64,000 bases of DNA from Tanytarsus gracilentus. Taxonomy: Eukaryota > Arthropoda > Insecta > Diptera > Chironomidae. The notes under the pieces were generated by a model. That model ran no database searches. It was not told the origin of the DNA and saw only the letters and a program-made list of their open reading frames with translations. Positions 13,286 to 26,562 of the stretch are shown here, in pieces. The stretch is from the NCBI GenBank assembly GCA_038502055.1, contig JAXRKN010000040.1, forward strand, positions 5,704,001 to 5,768,000. The letters are read 5' to 3'. The position numbers and the translations under genes were made by a program. The first letter of the stretch is position 1, and every line of letters begins with the position of its first letter.

Positions 13286-15940
13286 TTTCAGTTACAGTGA
13301 TGATTGCAAGGCATTAATATGACTTGATGACGGTAGTGTTGAAAGTTTTTTTTTGCAATTAGAAGATGGCAATGTATAGTCGTTATGTTTGAAGGGGGAT
13401 ATTTCACAATTTGCGCTTTTACTTATATTCAATTGCTATTCAACTTCATACATAGCATTGCATCAACACAACTATAGATAAATGCTTGGAATGCTTAAAT
13501 CTTGATTACAGCATCTCTCTCTTTCGATATCAATTTCAATCAATTGACTATTTGTGTAGTTTAAAACTTTCAGTAGACGAATTGGTCGTTGACTTTTATT
13601 GAATCTGAAATGAAAGAAGAAAATATAAATTATAGTTGTTTATTCAACTCTTCGCCGTTCTTAGTTGTTTTAAAGGAATTTTCTTTTCTTGTGAATAAAT
13701 ACAAAAAAAAGTATTTCTTTAGTGGATTATGATGACTAGAAACATGAATAAATTTCGTATATATCATGTCAGTTTTTCTTAATGAACAGTAACATCTGAT
13801 TGTTCAAATACATTTGAATATAAATTCAAATAATATTAACTGTGTGTCATGCGTTCAAAGATAAATCCATTGATAATTTTCTGTTCTATTAGGATTTTTT
13901 TTAAAAAGAGAAGCACGGACACAAAGCATATGCATAGAAAATGATTGACGACGTTCAGAGGCTTTTTATGGTTAAGTTCAAAGTCTCAAATATGAACTCT
14001 CTTGTTGATTAAAGCCATTCAATGTCAATTTAAGCCGATCCGTTAGAGTTACTCTTTCTAATGAGAATTTATGCTTTGGAGCAGACACATCACGAACATT
14101 TATGGAATTTTTACGGTTCACTTGGCGCGACATTTTCTTAACGCGTAAATAAATTTGATTTTAAATTTTCTGGAACATGCAGGAAATATAAATATAGGGA
14201 GCGAATAACATAAACTACGTGTGAGAATATACATTAAACAAGTCATATGAAATATGAGTGTAGAAATCTCCCTTTTCCCAGTCATGCATTAATTGAATAG
14301 ACCCCAATTATAATCATTTTAATAATTCTTTTTATGGTTATTGCTTCAGAAAAAACATGACTACATGCCAGCTACCAACATAACCTCCTCTACGAAAGTA
14401 AATTAATGAAATAAAATCATTTTATTTTGTTAAAAAAAGACGAAAATATTCTATTCGCTCAGGTGTTTGTTTGAGGAAATATTATCAAGTGCTGTCTTGA
14501 TTAACAATAACTTTAAAACCAAAAATGGAATTTTTGCCTAATGGAGAATCATTAGGCGGCTATGTGGTGAATAAAGTATACATTCTCTACAGTTACTAAA
14601 CATGTGAAAGGCATACGATGGAATTCAGTTAAGATATTCAAGTTTACTCAAGTTGGTTGAAAAAGAAATAATCCTCAGTTGCAATGACGACGCGTCGACT
14701 TGTAATAGTAATCATATAATCATTTAAAATAACCCATGAGATCATTGACACCGCGTCAAAGCAATCGAATGTGAAAGTAAAAACTTATTTGATCATCTTG
14801 CTTGCAGCCAACAATATCGACTTTTATCATAGAAAATTTAATTCGTAATGTTAATTCACTTTCGATCACAATAATAATTTGTGTTATGAAAAAAGGGCGC
14901 TAAAATTAAATTTTCTGGCTTCAAAACACCAACCGAATATATGCAGCCAAACAACATTTATGTTGATGTTGAGAGAGTTAATTAGAAAGTTTTGCTCGCA
15001 ACTATTGAAAAGTGATTTTATTTTTTTTGCGCTTTGTATCAGAGCAAGTTAATATCACCTAATTTTATGTCATACTGAAACGTACAGCTAATGCGCTTTA
15101 AGAAAAAAATCTCTTCATTTTTACCACCAATTAATTAGATGTTCACTTATTTCAATTCAAATTTGAAAATTGCTTAATTTTGTCACTTTAATTTGTTTGA
15201 TGAAAAAAAATTATTTATAATTGGTGCCAAAAGAAAAAAGTAGTATTTTTATTCACCGTGCGTTGAACCCTTAAATAATTACACAATTATCAAAAGTGAC
15301 GAGAGCTAGATTTTCCGAGTTGAACTATTTCTCTTTCATTTTCGTGTCATACGCGAGCGCAAATACATGTAAATTATTTGGTAGATTGATTGTTTCGTGA
15401 CTATTGTGACTCCGCAGTTTGCCTTAGCCCTCGTCACTGCATACTTTCCAAGTGTATCTGATGGCATCGTTTTCGTGGAAATTCCATTCATCAATTCCAT
15501 CTTATCAATGTAAATAATATCAGATGTCATACATTCTGATGCTAAGATAGCAATGAATCCATCATGTAATGTTTTATTTTATTTTTTTGTCACACAAGCT
15601 TCGTCATCGACACATGGACGTTTGTTTCAAAAACACACGTGAATAATTGATAAGATATAAAGCGTGATATATGAAAGCCAGATTTTGTGCAACCACTGAA
15701 AATCACACGTGCTTGTCATTACAGAAATTTGCTTAATAAAATTCACTTTGTTTCCAATTTTCGAGTTAATATGGTCCCATTCATTTAATTGGTGTTCTTT
15801 AAAAAATAAAGTTTAAATATTTCCAAGCGATGGAAAATAATCGGAAATGGAAATCAATATTTTAAAGACTTTATAGAAAATTAAAGAGGTAAAATTTAAC
15901 AAATGTTACCTTCTTCATCTCCTGTCTTGTTTTTTTGTTT
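13286..15940. other. Upstream flank of PI4KB, no gene seen
   Basis: This should contain the 5'UTR and perhaps the promoter of the PI4KB gene. The sequence is AT-rich with no convincing coding stretch. I could not place a transcription start or an upstream noncoding exon. Confidence 0.45.
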
Positions 15941-16360
15941 GAAAGGCATTGTGGAATCCTGGCACATTATTTATCTCATTAATCGATCTGATGATGATGG
16001 TTCAACGAATCATGCTATTCTGAAAATGGAATTTTACTCTGGCCTCTTGATCTCTAATCATTATCATTCCTGATGCAATGTGGTTCAACGAATAATACAT
16101 GTTTGAAAATGGCATTGTGCCTCTGTCGCATATGCATTTAAAATTATGATCGTTCCGTGCAATCATTCAACGATATCATAACTATTCTGAAAATGAATTA
16201 GTGGCCTCCTGGTCATGATGGCCTCTAAAATAAGTATCGATTCTGATATACGAGTTAAGCATCATGAAGATAGTTTGAAAATGGGCATTGTGGCCTCCAG
16301 CCGATGGCCTCTAAATCAAGATCCGTGATTAGGTAGCTCTGGCATTAAAGAAAATTTGTT
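15941..16360. repeat. Degenerate tandem repeat, about 84-bp unit, five copies
   Basis: Five diverged copies begin near 15941, 16022, 16105, 16189 and 16277, spaced 81-88 bases. Each begins GAAA(AT)GG, followed by a CATTGTGGCCTC-like core. Several copies carry a TTCAACGAATCAT-like segment towards the end. Divergence is high, so the array is old. The block is less AT-rich than its surroundings and has no coding potential. Confidence 0.7.
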
Positions 16361-19300
16361 AAAAAGGCATTTTTCCTCAACGGTCCTTGAGGGTCGTCCC
16401 TAAACTATCTCTTCAATAGGCCAACCCGATCTTTGCCCACCCGAGTCAAATCCGACCGCCGTTCTTGGTTGGCGTTCACTAGATCGTGGAATGAGAAAGT
16501 GGAAAGTGAGAAAGTAGATGCTTATGCTCTCTCCTCGTGGATCACCGTTTAATCTGTTTTCGCCGTTTGTGGTTTGACTCCTTATTTTTAGTTTATTGAA
16601 AGTATGTCTTATGGGCTGAAAACAGGTTTTGGAAAAATCCAAAATTAATATATAGCGGAGCTATAATAATTTTGTAAATCTACTTTCATTGCTTCGCATT
16701 CCATGCGTGCTTTTGATTTTTTCGTGAAAAATATACTTTATTTTTTCTTTCAATTTTACAATTTGATGTTGTGATAGCATGAAACAAATTTCACCTGCAT
16801 ACAAAAGCACTTATTGAGAAATGCACTGTTGTTGAAAAAATCGTTTGAGTAAGAGAGCAACAAGCAACAAAATTCGTCATTAATAATAATCTTCATGCAC
16901 GTGTGTAGTGTGTAGCATACTGACTGAAAGATGATCAAATCATGTGCACATTTATGGTTAGTTAAAGGCAAGCCAAGACCAATGGAATGCTCGTCAATTT
17001 TCAAAAACATGTGGAAGTAATTCCTTAGAGGAATAAAACATGAAAATGTTTAGACTTTGTCATCATAAATATTGCTTTAGGCGTCTGTTTAGCACTTTGA
17101 GGGAGTTCTCGGAGTAAAAAGTATGCCATAATATGTTTAAAAAGTGTTTATATTTTTGCAGCTTCGAATTTTGCCGCAACATCTAAAACCTCTTTTTTTT
17201 CATGCACATAGGGTGTGAAAAATAACTTTAAACAAAATGTATTTTGCTGTTTAATGATTTATAAATCTCATAAGTAAATATTTTCATTTATGTGTGAACA
17301 AATAGCAAGGAAAAAATCACCAATCTTTACATCATTTGTAACAAATTGTAACAAAACCAAATTCAAATGTTGATATGAAAAATTAATGGAGGGTATGAGA
17401 AATCATAACTATGTCACTAAACTGAAAAATCATCAAAAATGATTGAAGAAAGCACCGGAAACGCTTATCAGTTAGAGTCTTACGAAAAAAAGGCTTCGAA
17501 CGTATATTACTAAATTAAATTTTATGACTCATTACCCAAATTCTTATCTTTAAAAGCTAATTTAAACAACTTTATGATGCATTTTTTAATGTTTACATTC
17601 GCTTTTAGAATACTTTCAGTCGTAATGTTTTTACCTTTTAAAAATTATAAAATTGAGTGTTCGAAAAAAAATGCATGAACTACAAAAAAGTTAAAAAGAA
17701 AGATTTTAAACGAAAGCTGAAATTTCTCGATTCAAAAAATTTAGCACACAAACGTCGCCGACACCAGATACCTCAATAGCCGACTATTAATTAAGTAATT
17801 AGATTTTTGATCTCTTTTGTTTCTCATTCAAAGATGCGCATCTTTAAATTAAATTTTTTTTATATTTTCATTTTACTTTTACGACTCAACACTTTCTGTT
17901 TTTGTAAACTTTTTGTTTAAACTTACCATTAATTTGCTAATTAAATTTAATGTATATACTGAGTAACTCCTAGGTCTAAGTGACACTCAATCCCTGTTTT
18001 AATATCCAATTAAATTCGATTTCTTCTTCTTATTATTATCACTAACACATATTCCGACTAACACACAGCATTTATAATAATTTTAACAAGTTTTTACATT
18101 GAATAAAGTATATGCAGATGAGCGAAGAGAAGGAAGCCAACAACACACCATATGTGCATATCATGACTTCGTTGAGTGACATGCCTTAGAGGTTTTTAAT
18201 AGAGGAAGAGTTTTCTTTTAATAACTCCACTTAAGAGCGAGAACTGAGAGGAAGAGTTTACGCACGCAAACGCATTGAAATTGAGGAAAAATAAATTTAA
18301 GTTTTAGAAAAAATAAATGTTTACACATGAAATAATATTTTTGACGAAAGATTTGTGAGAGATTGAAATGCATTTGAACGTCGCATCTTAGGGCAATTAC
18401 GATATCTGGAAATGAAATTCATGTTCTATAAATAGAAAAATTGCTTTCACTCCGAAACCGATTTTTTTGGTAGCAAAACCAAAAGTTCTTTCAGCAAAGT
18501 TTTTAAAATATGGAAAAAAGGATTATCAACTCACAGTAATGCAATTATAAAGACTCGAAATATTACGCTTGACTTGAATGTTTTCAGAAAAGAAAAAAAT
18601 CTCACAACAGATGCATGAGAGAACAAAACCGTGTGTGCAATGATGTAATTTAATATTTCTGGTTCCAAAGGTAGATGACAGTCTTTTTTTTATGCGCTTA
18701 ACATTGTGCAACAGTTCTAAGGCTTTTTTCACATCATATGGGAACTTCATTCGCCAGACAATCTAATAAGCAAGATTCAATGTCACAACCACACTACTTG
18801 ATGTCAAACGTAAAAAAAACTTGTACTGAGAGCCGCTAAAAATAAACTGTTACCAAGATTTTTCGCATTGAAAATGTTTTCGTGAGAAAATTAACACGTA
18901 AGAAAAATATTTTAAACCCATTCAAACCAGCTCACTCTCAAATTTGCATCTCTCTCTCTTTCTCTCCCTAAAGAAAAACATCACCTTCATGTAATTGCAC
19001 TCAAATAAAATTTCAATATGATGTTGATAATACATCGTAAGCAAACTAAACTGGAGAGGAAGAAGAAAGTGGGAAAATCCAATTTAATTTTTGTGAGTTG
19101 CCAGCAAAAGTACGGAGTAAAAAAAGAAAACTTAAAAAAAATGTTTACGGACGTGCTACACGAAAACTCGGGTAGTTTTTTTTCCATCAGTGGCATTCGA
19201 ATGGTTATTAATTAAAGACAAAAAGCTAGACACACCTAGAATAAAGCTCTGCACGTATTTCATCGCGATTAGCAAATAAAAATTTCCCAAAGCTTCGTTA

Positions 19301-19849
19301 AGGAAAATTTTTATTCTCATACGAATGAGTGACCTTTTTGCCTTTGAGAGAGTTTTCGCTTGCTGTATTTTGGTGTCGTTTAGCACACCCGCTTTTAACT
19401 AATTTACAATATCTCCATCATGATTACTTTAAGTATTATTTTTATCGTGGGATAATGACTTTATTTCCACCAATTTGTCTTTTCTTCTATAAATTTTTCA
19501 CTTTTCAGTGCATAGTGGAATTGCCTTATGTCGAAATAATTATCATTTTCTAAAATGATAAATTAAGTGAGGAAACATGGGCCGAGTTTAAGACTAATTA
19601 TAATGAGATGATGGAATTTTAGTTTCTGTCCGAATGAACAATTATTAAATTTCAATTTCAACGAGGTGTATTGCAACATATACTTTCATAATTATTCGGT
19701 TATGAAACTTTTTACCGCTTTGCATGAGCACATGTGATATCATACTTTCTATCAAGGCAATCAAATGTCACAACATTTAGTACATAAAGGAATGTTATAA
19801 TATGTAAAATGAAATCATCTTCGGTTAAATGGAGAGTTTATAATAAAAA
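16361..19849. other. Gene-poor intergenic stretch
   Basis: A moderately GC-rich patch at about 16380-16560 follows the tandem repeat and may be a remnant of the same or another repeat. A small perfect palindrome, TATAGC-GGA-GCTATA, is at 16651-16665. The rest is AT-rich with only short chance frames. Confidence 0.5.
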
Positions 19850-19980
19850 AACAAGATGGGTCTGCAAACGGCGTTGCCATTTCCAATAGCTCCGCTGTCT
19901 TAGATTACTCCCCCTCCTTTAAAATAAAAATTAGTGGCCCTTCCGGGGGGCGAAGGAAAATATTCCAAAATTTTTTTTTT

Positions 19981-20011
<31 letters not shown>

Positions 20012-20093
20012 TAAAAAAAAAAAAAAGGGGCCGGGGGGGCAAGAGAAAAATTCCTAAAAAAAATTAAAAAAAAAAAAAAAACCCAAAAAAAAC

Positions 20094-20141
<48 letters not shown>

Positions 20142-20279
20142 CCCCCCCCCCCCCAAAAAAAAACTTCCAAAAAAAAAAAATAAAAAAAAATACAAAAAAC
20201 AAAATGAAAAAAAAAAAAAAAAAAAAAATAAAAAAAAAAAAACCCGCCGCGAAAAAAATTAACAAAAAAAAAAAAAAAC

Positions 20280-20338
<59 letters not shown>

Positions 20339-20423
20339 AAAAAAAAAAATCGTTTTTCAAACACGAAGCCAAAGACAATATTCACAAATGATTATAGGAG
20401 TCTTGAGTACTTAAAACAAAAAA

Positions 20424-20509
<86 letters not shown>

Positions 20510-20510
20510 A
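19850..20510. repeat. Homopolymer-rich block, probably unreliable sequence
   Basis: From about 19970 to 20350 the sequence is almost only A runs, broken by runs of C and G, including one of about 14 C at 20140-20153. A second A tract fills about 20420-20503. The frames spanning it translate to poly-Phe or poly-Lys and are not genes. The mixture of A, C and G homopolymers looks like a consensus failure or poorly filled gap, although a genuine A-rich tract could lie beneath it. Confidence 0.75.
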
Positions 20511-23500
20511 ATTTTTTTCCATTTTATTTTCTTTTATTTATGTTTTAAAAAAATATAAAAAAATATCGAATATTCACAAATGTCTAGAAAAAAATCAATT
20601 TCTCAGGTGTTATAAATTGATTCTCCATGTTATGCTGCATAAGTTATGCATGTAATATCATCGACCTCAAAACAACCAGAAGAAAAAGAGTCTATACTAC
20701 AGCAGTTAATTAGAATTGTTACAAGGTTGTTAACAGTAATTGGGGTGGACGAGTGTCGATATATGAAAAGTATGCTTTGCATACGCTCGCTACAGGTATT
20801 CAATCGTTTTGTTTGACACCAATATAGCTATAGAAAACCTGTATAACTACTGAAAATATTTATGGAATTTATTTTCGACGCAATTTAACATCGTCACTTT
20901 TCTTTTTTAAAAAAAAATTTATAATAATAATATGTAATGTAAAATTTTGATCCCCACTTTCAAAAAGATGAACAAATATATCGAGTTCTAAATTTATCAA
21001 GCAATACTTCCTATTCAGGGGTTGAAGTTCACATTAAAAAGTGAAAAAGGTGACATATTTTTCATGATGAAAATATGAATGAGACAAGAACGAAGCGTAG
21101 AATTTCGATCGATAACTTTTCACTGTAGTTTGTGACCTACTTTAAAAGTTAAATTTTAAGGGTTTGTACTTTTTATTTGCTTAGTCATTGCAAACTCAAT
21201 AAAATTAACTTGTTACATTTTGCAGGAACCAATTCTGTTTTGACAAACACATTTGAATAATAAAAAAAAGGAGGTAATCAACCGACAACGCGCAGTTATT
21301 CAATTTTAATTGAAAGAAAACATAAAAGCTTCTATCAACCCTTAAATAGACGTCACATAAAGTTCAACGAATAAGAAAAATAATTCAAGGTCATTGCATG
21401 AATTATATAAAGCCTTTTTTATTTTTATTCAATTAACAAGTGATTTATTAAAGTGTTTATATTTCATTTTTTTATCTTATCGCAACTCTTTCGAGTACAT
21501 AGAAAATAAAAAGCTAAAATTTCAATTGCCAATTTTTTAAAATTTAGAATGAAGAAATTTTTTATTATGTAAAATTGACCAGTTGAATGAACTTCTTGAT
21601 TGTAGCTTAAGTTGCATGAGAAATGTCATTTATTAGATGAAAATTATTTTAGTCATGAGTTCATTCACCATTGCGATGTAATTTTTCCCTTACTGACCTC
21701 AATTTTTATATAGTTTAGTTCATATTCTTAAAAATTAATCAAAAGGAACTAATTTTTAGTTCTAACTAAAAATATTACTGATGATCGCATGGAAAATGAT
21801 AAAAAAAATCTAACAGTGAATACGATTTTTTTCCAAACGAGAGTGCGATGCTCTGTTGCCAAACTTTACATAATATTTTGTTTTGTGAACATTCGTCAAT
21901 GTCATGTATTGGGGAAGTATATGCGAAAAACAAATTCTTTAACAGAAGCTGATTGAGCAATGTGCAATTTTTCTTGTTTGTTTTCGGTTGATCACTTTAA
22001 AAAGTAACAATACTTTCGAACCTATGCAAGCTCCAATAATTTTTTTAATCGATTGTTTGTTTCAGTAAGTGCAAAAATAGAATCTTATTCGAACAATATC
22101 ACATTCAACAAATTTCGTTCGTCTGGCGGGTCAGCTTGTTTGCTGGTGGTAGCACTTGAGAGATTTCATTAGTTTTATTTTTAGAATTTTTTTATTAGTG
22201 ACACTGACGTCACAAAATCATTATAAATCGGCCGAAAAACGTGAATTTTTGACTTGTGTAGAAATTTTCCATCATTGTTTACAAAATCATGTTGCGAGAC
22301 GAAGTGAAGTCGTTCATAAACATAATACACGAAAGCTATTGAAATCTTTATATGTATGTAAACAATTTGACCATGTAGCAAACTCTGTTTGCAAAAATTC
22401 ACAAGTGAGTAAATTTAGCATGAGTAGTTAGAGGTTGTCTACTTAATGAATATTTTGAGAAAGTAAGGTAAAACCTTCAATTAGAATCCTTATTTTTTAA
22501 AATCGTGAACATTGATGTATATTTTATTAAAACCTAGACATGACGTAAACTTACATAGTATCGAAAGAAATACGAAAAAAACTGGTTTTTTGCAAACGCG
22601 TTGACTTCATTCATTCACAATCCATATTTAGCAAATTTTTTGTGAACAACCTTACTGTTTGTCTCTTTTGGCAGAGAACAGGAACAGCTAAAGGTACAAA
22701 AAAATCTGAGTAATTTTAACGCCTATGTTAAAAGAATGTTTAATTGCTATAATTTTGAAAAGAAAAATTTCTTTAATCTACTTAATTCAAGTGTCAAAAT
22801 GTTATCTAAACAAATGATTGTAAATGAGTTCAATAAGGTGTACTTTGTCCTTTTCTGGAAACTTAATTTAATTTTTTTTAAAAAATTTACGTGCAGTCAA
22901 CTCAGGCTGTAATAAAAAATTGAGTGAATTGAAAAGTATTAATATTTTTTTTAAATTTTTTTGGTCACTTCTTTCCCACGTGATCTGCTCGTAAAATTTT
23001 CAAAGATGTTTTCTTATAACTTGAAATGGAAGTTTTAGTCATCAAATATATATTTTTTTAAAATAAGTAATTTATAGTGAATTTAAATGACCTACATATT
23101 CGCGTTTTGTTTCCATCTTTTCTTTATAATAAAGCGTTCGCGCGCTCTCTCTCTACAATTGTGGAATTTATTTATGCAGTAAAGCCACGAGATTTTTACT
23201 CACTAAAAAATCGCACAGATTCATTCATTATTTTTTTCTTTCTCAACTATAATAATGCCTCGGTAAGATAAATGTTCAAAGGCGCTTTAAGTTGCAAATT
23301 CATCTACCGCTTAATGTGGTGGACCCTCACCCCACACATTCTTTAAGAAAAAAAAGTAAGTGTTTGCAAAATATTTCCGTGCATGCATTAAGAAAAGTGA
23401 GACAGAGAGCGTCAGAGAGAAAAATAATCTTTGGGTGTGCCAATTTTCTTCAAAAACAGGAGAGAGATGGTAAAATTTTTCCTATTATATGTCCATGTGA

Positions 23501-24645
23501 AAAGCGTACCGCGTTTCTCTTTTGGAAAAACAAGTAGATATTTTGAATGTGTTGGTGAATGGGGAGAGCGGAAAAAAATTTCATAACTTAAAAAATGTTT
23601 AGCTCCACATAATTTGATAATTTGAAATTGAATGCATTGTTAATGGAAATTTGACCGCTGGCAGCACGATGACACGAGTACGACATAATGCTTAATGTGT
23701 ATGCTCACAAGAAGGAAAATCAATTAAAATGCACCCTCATGTTCACTTACCATTCAATGCTTCCTATACCTCTCTCGCGTACTATGAATTTATGTTGCTG
23801 TAGTTGTGAGGTTGTTTTGTCCTCGATATATATCTTTATACATATATCCTCGATTGTGTATGTGTAAAAATATTTTTTTGTTGCGCCCAAAAGCGTAATC
23901 CAAATGTTGTTGGCGGGATTTATTTTTATTTTTTCCGCAAAATTTAGCACATTATCATATTATTTCTTAAAAGAGAAATTAAATCTTGATGCACAAAGCA
24001 ATTTTTTGCTCTTTATATACTTTCTTCTTCTTCTTGCTTTTTTTGGTGCACAGATTTCTTTATTTTAAAATATATTTATTCTTCTATTCCTTCACTTTTT
24101 AATTATTTTCCAACATAAAATGTCCACTTGCATTCTTCATTACGCAATTATTACACTTAAAAGCATAGATTTTTAAAAAAATCTTCACACAAATGATTTT
24201 TCTTCAAATTTTTTTCACGCGATTTAAAAAAGCCTTTAAATTTATCTCGCTTATTACACACATGAATTTTTCCTTTATATATAACTTTATAATGTTGATA
24301 CTAACTAGAATTTATCAAAATTTATCCTTATTCTCGATTCTATACACTTTGATTTTCATTTTTTTATACGAATTTTTCCACAATACTGTCTCTCTACAAC
24401 AGTTTCTCTACAACTGAACTATTTTTTACAAATACATTGAATATTTTACTCTCTTTTGACGGATAATTGAAAACTGAGCAACTTTTTTATTCGCTGTATA
24501 CGTGTAAAAGTTTAAGATCCATGAATTGGATGTCTATTGACTTCAATTTAAATGAAAAAATTCATACTAGCTTTTTTATGCCTAAAATTAACGTAAATGA
24601 ATAATTTAGTTTATTAAAAATAATTTTTTATCACAAGCATGAAGT
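20511..24645. other. Gene-poor intergenic stretch upstream of KXDL1's 3' end
   Basis: AT-rich sequence with small frames only. The frame at 22156-22431 begins with a hydrophobic stretch, but both strands are open there and no family signature is visible, so I do not call it. The last part should hold the KXDL1 3'UTR. Confidence 0.5.
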
Positions 24646-25167
24646 TTATGAGTCAGGAGCATCAACTTTTAATTCTTTAATAGATTCTAGTTGCTGATAG
24701 TCAACCACTTCTTCTTCTTCGCCCTCTTCTTCATTCTCATCGACATTGGTCATGTTTTTGAAACCTTCAGGATATTTTGTCTCTAATTTTCCTCGTATGA
24801 TTCTAACTTTCTTGAATATATATTCCAGATCCTTTTTCATATCGACCAGTAACTTGCAATGTTTACGATATTCTTCACTGACTGATTTTAAACGATTTTG
24901 AGATAACAAATTGCAGTTCGTTAGCATTTCATTAGTTTTCTCAAACTTCTGAAGCCTAAAAAACATTTCAAGTAATCAACTAATTAAGTTTAAAAGCTCA
25001 AACTAATTAACTTACATTAGTTTTTGATTTTTAATGATCGTGCTCACATCATTTTGATTTGTTATTTGTGCCATCTGTTGAACGAAGATTTCTGAAGCTG
25101 TATAGTTCTGAAAACATTCAAAATCGCCACCACTGATGGTGTTGAAGCTAGTCGTACTTTGCTGCAT
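24646..25167 (-). CDS. KXDL1: KxDL motif-containing protein 1, BORC subunit
   Basis: A two-exon gene (25016-25167 then 24646-24955) encoding 153 residues. The split codon joins QKLM to LQKFEKTNEML. KXDL1 is a subunit of BORC, which links lysosomes to kinesin transport through Arl8. The core closely follows the family: an NDVSTIIKNQKLML helix at about 39-52, FEKTNEML at 55-62, and the name-giving KKDL at 91-94, followed by a helix with IRGKL. The tail from about 115 is acidic, with a run of glutamates. Length is similar to the human protein (about 176 residues). The ATG is the first in the exon, 372 bases from the oppositely oriented RING gene's start. Confidence 0.9.
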
Positions 25168-25539
25168 CTTAATTAATTTTTCCAAATTTTACAATTTTTT
25201 ATTACAACGAAAACTCTCCAACTAAAAAAACATAAATTGACGAAATTGCAATTCTATCTAAACTTGACACACACTCACACATATAAGAGGAAGGTCGTGT
25301 AAACACAAAGCAACAATCCAATAATCGAGGGGTTAATCAAGACGCTCTTAATTAGCTAATTTACTCTTAAAAGGGTTTATGTTGTGAAAATTTTAAAACA
25401 CTTTTTCTCAGTCATTTTGTAATACGGCACCTTGATTAACCCCTCGACAGTAAAATTGTTAAGGTTGTGTTGGTGAACATTAAAGAAAGTCGAAGTAAAA
25501 AAATATTGTGAAAATTGGTGAATTGAAAAAATTAAAAAA
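25168..25539. promoter_or_regulatory. Shared upstream region of KXDL1 and the RING gene
   Basis: 372 bases separate two start codons pointing away from each other, so the interval must hold both 5'UTRs and probably a bidirectional promoter. It contains a perfect inverted repeat with arms at 25325-25341 and 25431-25447. No clear TATA box was identified. Confidence 0.6.
25325..25447. repeat. 17-bp perfect inverted repeat in the divergent promoter
   Basis: The left arm TCGAGGGGTTAATCAAG (25325-25341) is matched exactly by its reverse complement at 25431-25447, with 89 bases between. Matching stops sharply outside the arms. The halves could be two sites for one protein in opposite orientation, or the ends of a tiny (123-bp) inverted-repeat element. 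Confidence 0.8.
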
Positions 25540-26562
25540 ATGACACTTTCCTGTCCTGTCTGTGCTGATTTGCTGCTGATTACAGAGCCAGTTAGCTCTA
25601 CTCCTTGTGGTCATATTTTTCACTACGGATGCCTTTCACGCTGGCTTAATTCGTGAGTACAAAAATTTGCAATAACAATGGAGATTCATTTAAATTTAAC
25701 TTTTATCTGATCTGATTCATTTTTGCGAATACATTACTTTATTTTAACAACTATAACGTCATATTAAACAATTTATCATATAATTTACAAAATCAATAAT
25801 TGTTTAATTGCTTAATGTGACACACTTGATCTTTCTTTCACAATTCTCCACTGGATCTCACATACGTTCATTTTTTTAGGAATCGTAGCTGTCCTCACTG
25901 TCGACAACCATGTACTCTAAGTTCAGCACATAGGATTTATTTGCCAGAATCGCACTTCGAGAAAAATGACATACTGGAAAAGGTAAAATTAACTTTTTTT
26001 TTTGCTTAAAAAAATAATTACTGAAAATATTTCTTTAGCTTACCGAGGTGGCAATCGCGAAACAGGAACAAGAGAAGGCAATTAAGGAACTGGAAAAGAA
26101 TAATAAAAAACTGGAATTCGAGCTCAAAACTAAAAAGAAGCAGTATCAAAAGATATTAAACCGAAGTCGGAGAATAAGCAAGCATAGTAAAAGTAAGCGA
26201 TTCTTTAGATACACCATCAAACGCTTTTAACTACTCTAAAACTATTTTTAGCTATTAATATTCCAAGAGCTGGGGTGAGCAGTGGCAGTCATGGAAACAG
26301 CACAGCTACAACGTCATCTGCAACGAATCGAATTGCAAACGCAACAAGTCAATCTGCTTCGGAGAAAAATACCCAAAACACGCCACGAGCTGCTCAAGAT
26401 AGACCGAAGAAACGTCGCAATGTTACTCGTGTAAATCGAGCAAAAGCTTATTTCCGTCGAAAGAAGGCATTTTATCAGAATACTGGAAATAATAATGACG
26501 ATACGGTGGAACGAGTGAGTTCTTCAAGCAGTGAAGATGACGATTTGACCATGCAAGTTTAA
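25540..26562 (+). CDS. Short RING-H2 protein, TRAIP/no-poles-like
   Basis: Four exons (25540-25652, 25880-25982, 26039-26192, 26252-26562) encode 226 residues. The N terminus is a RING finger with ligands C5, C8, C23, H25, H28, C31, C42 and C45 (CPVC, CGHIFHYGC, CPHC), so an E3 ubiquitin-ligase role is likely. Residues about 73-115 form a charged coiled coil. The C-terminal half is Ser/Thr/Asn-rich, with a basic KKRRNVTR patch that could be a nuclear signal, and ends in an acidic Ser run. An N-terminal RING directly followed by a coil resembles TRAIP, but TRAIP is about twice as long (469 residues in human), and the C terminus shows no recognisable TRAIP region. It may be a shortened paralogue. 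AATAAA lies at 26775-26780. Confidence 0.8.

Noticed and set aside
19900..20548. Poly-Phe and poly-Lys frames
   Set aside because: They are translations of homopolymer runs in a block that looks like poor sequence.
22156..22431. 91-codon frame starting with a hydrophobic segment
   Set aside because: The opposite strand is open over nearly the same interval, there is no family motif, and no splice context supports it.
23747..23950. Minus-strand frame ending at a good GTAAGT donor, considered as an upstream exon of PI4KB
   Set aside because: The donor is convincing but the peptide has no known motif, and the exon would sit more than 10 kb upstream, beyond the homopolymer block; it cannot be linked from sequence alone.
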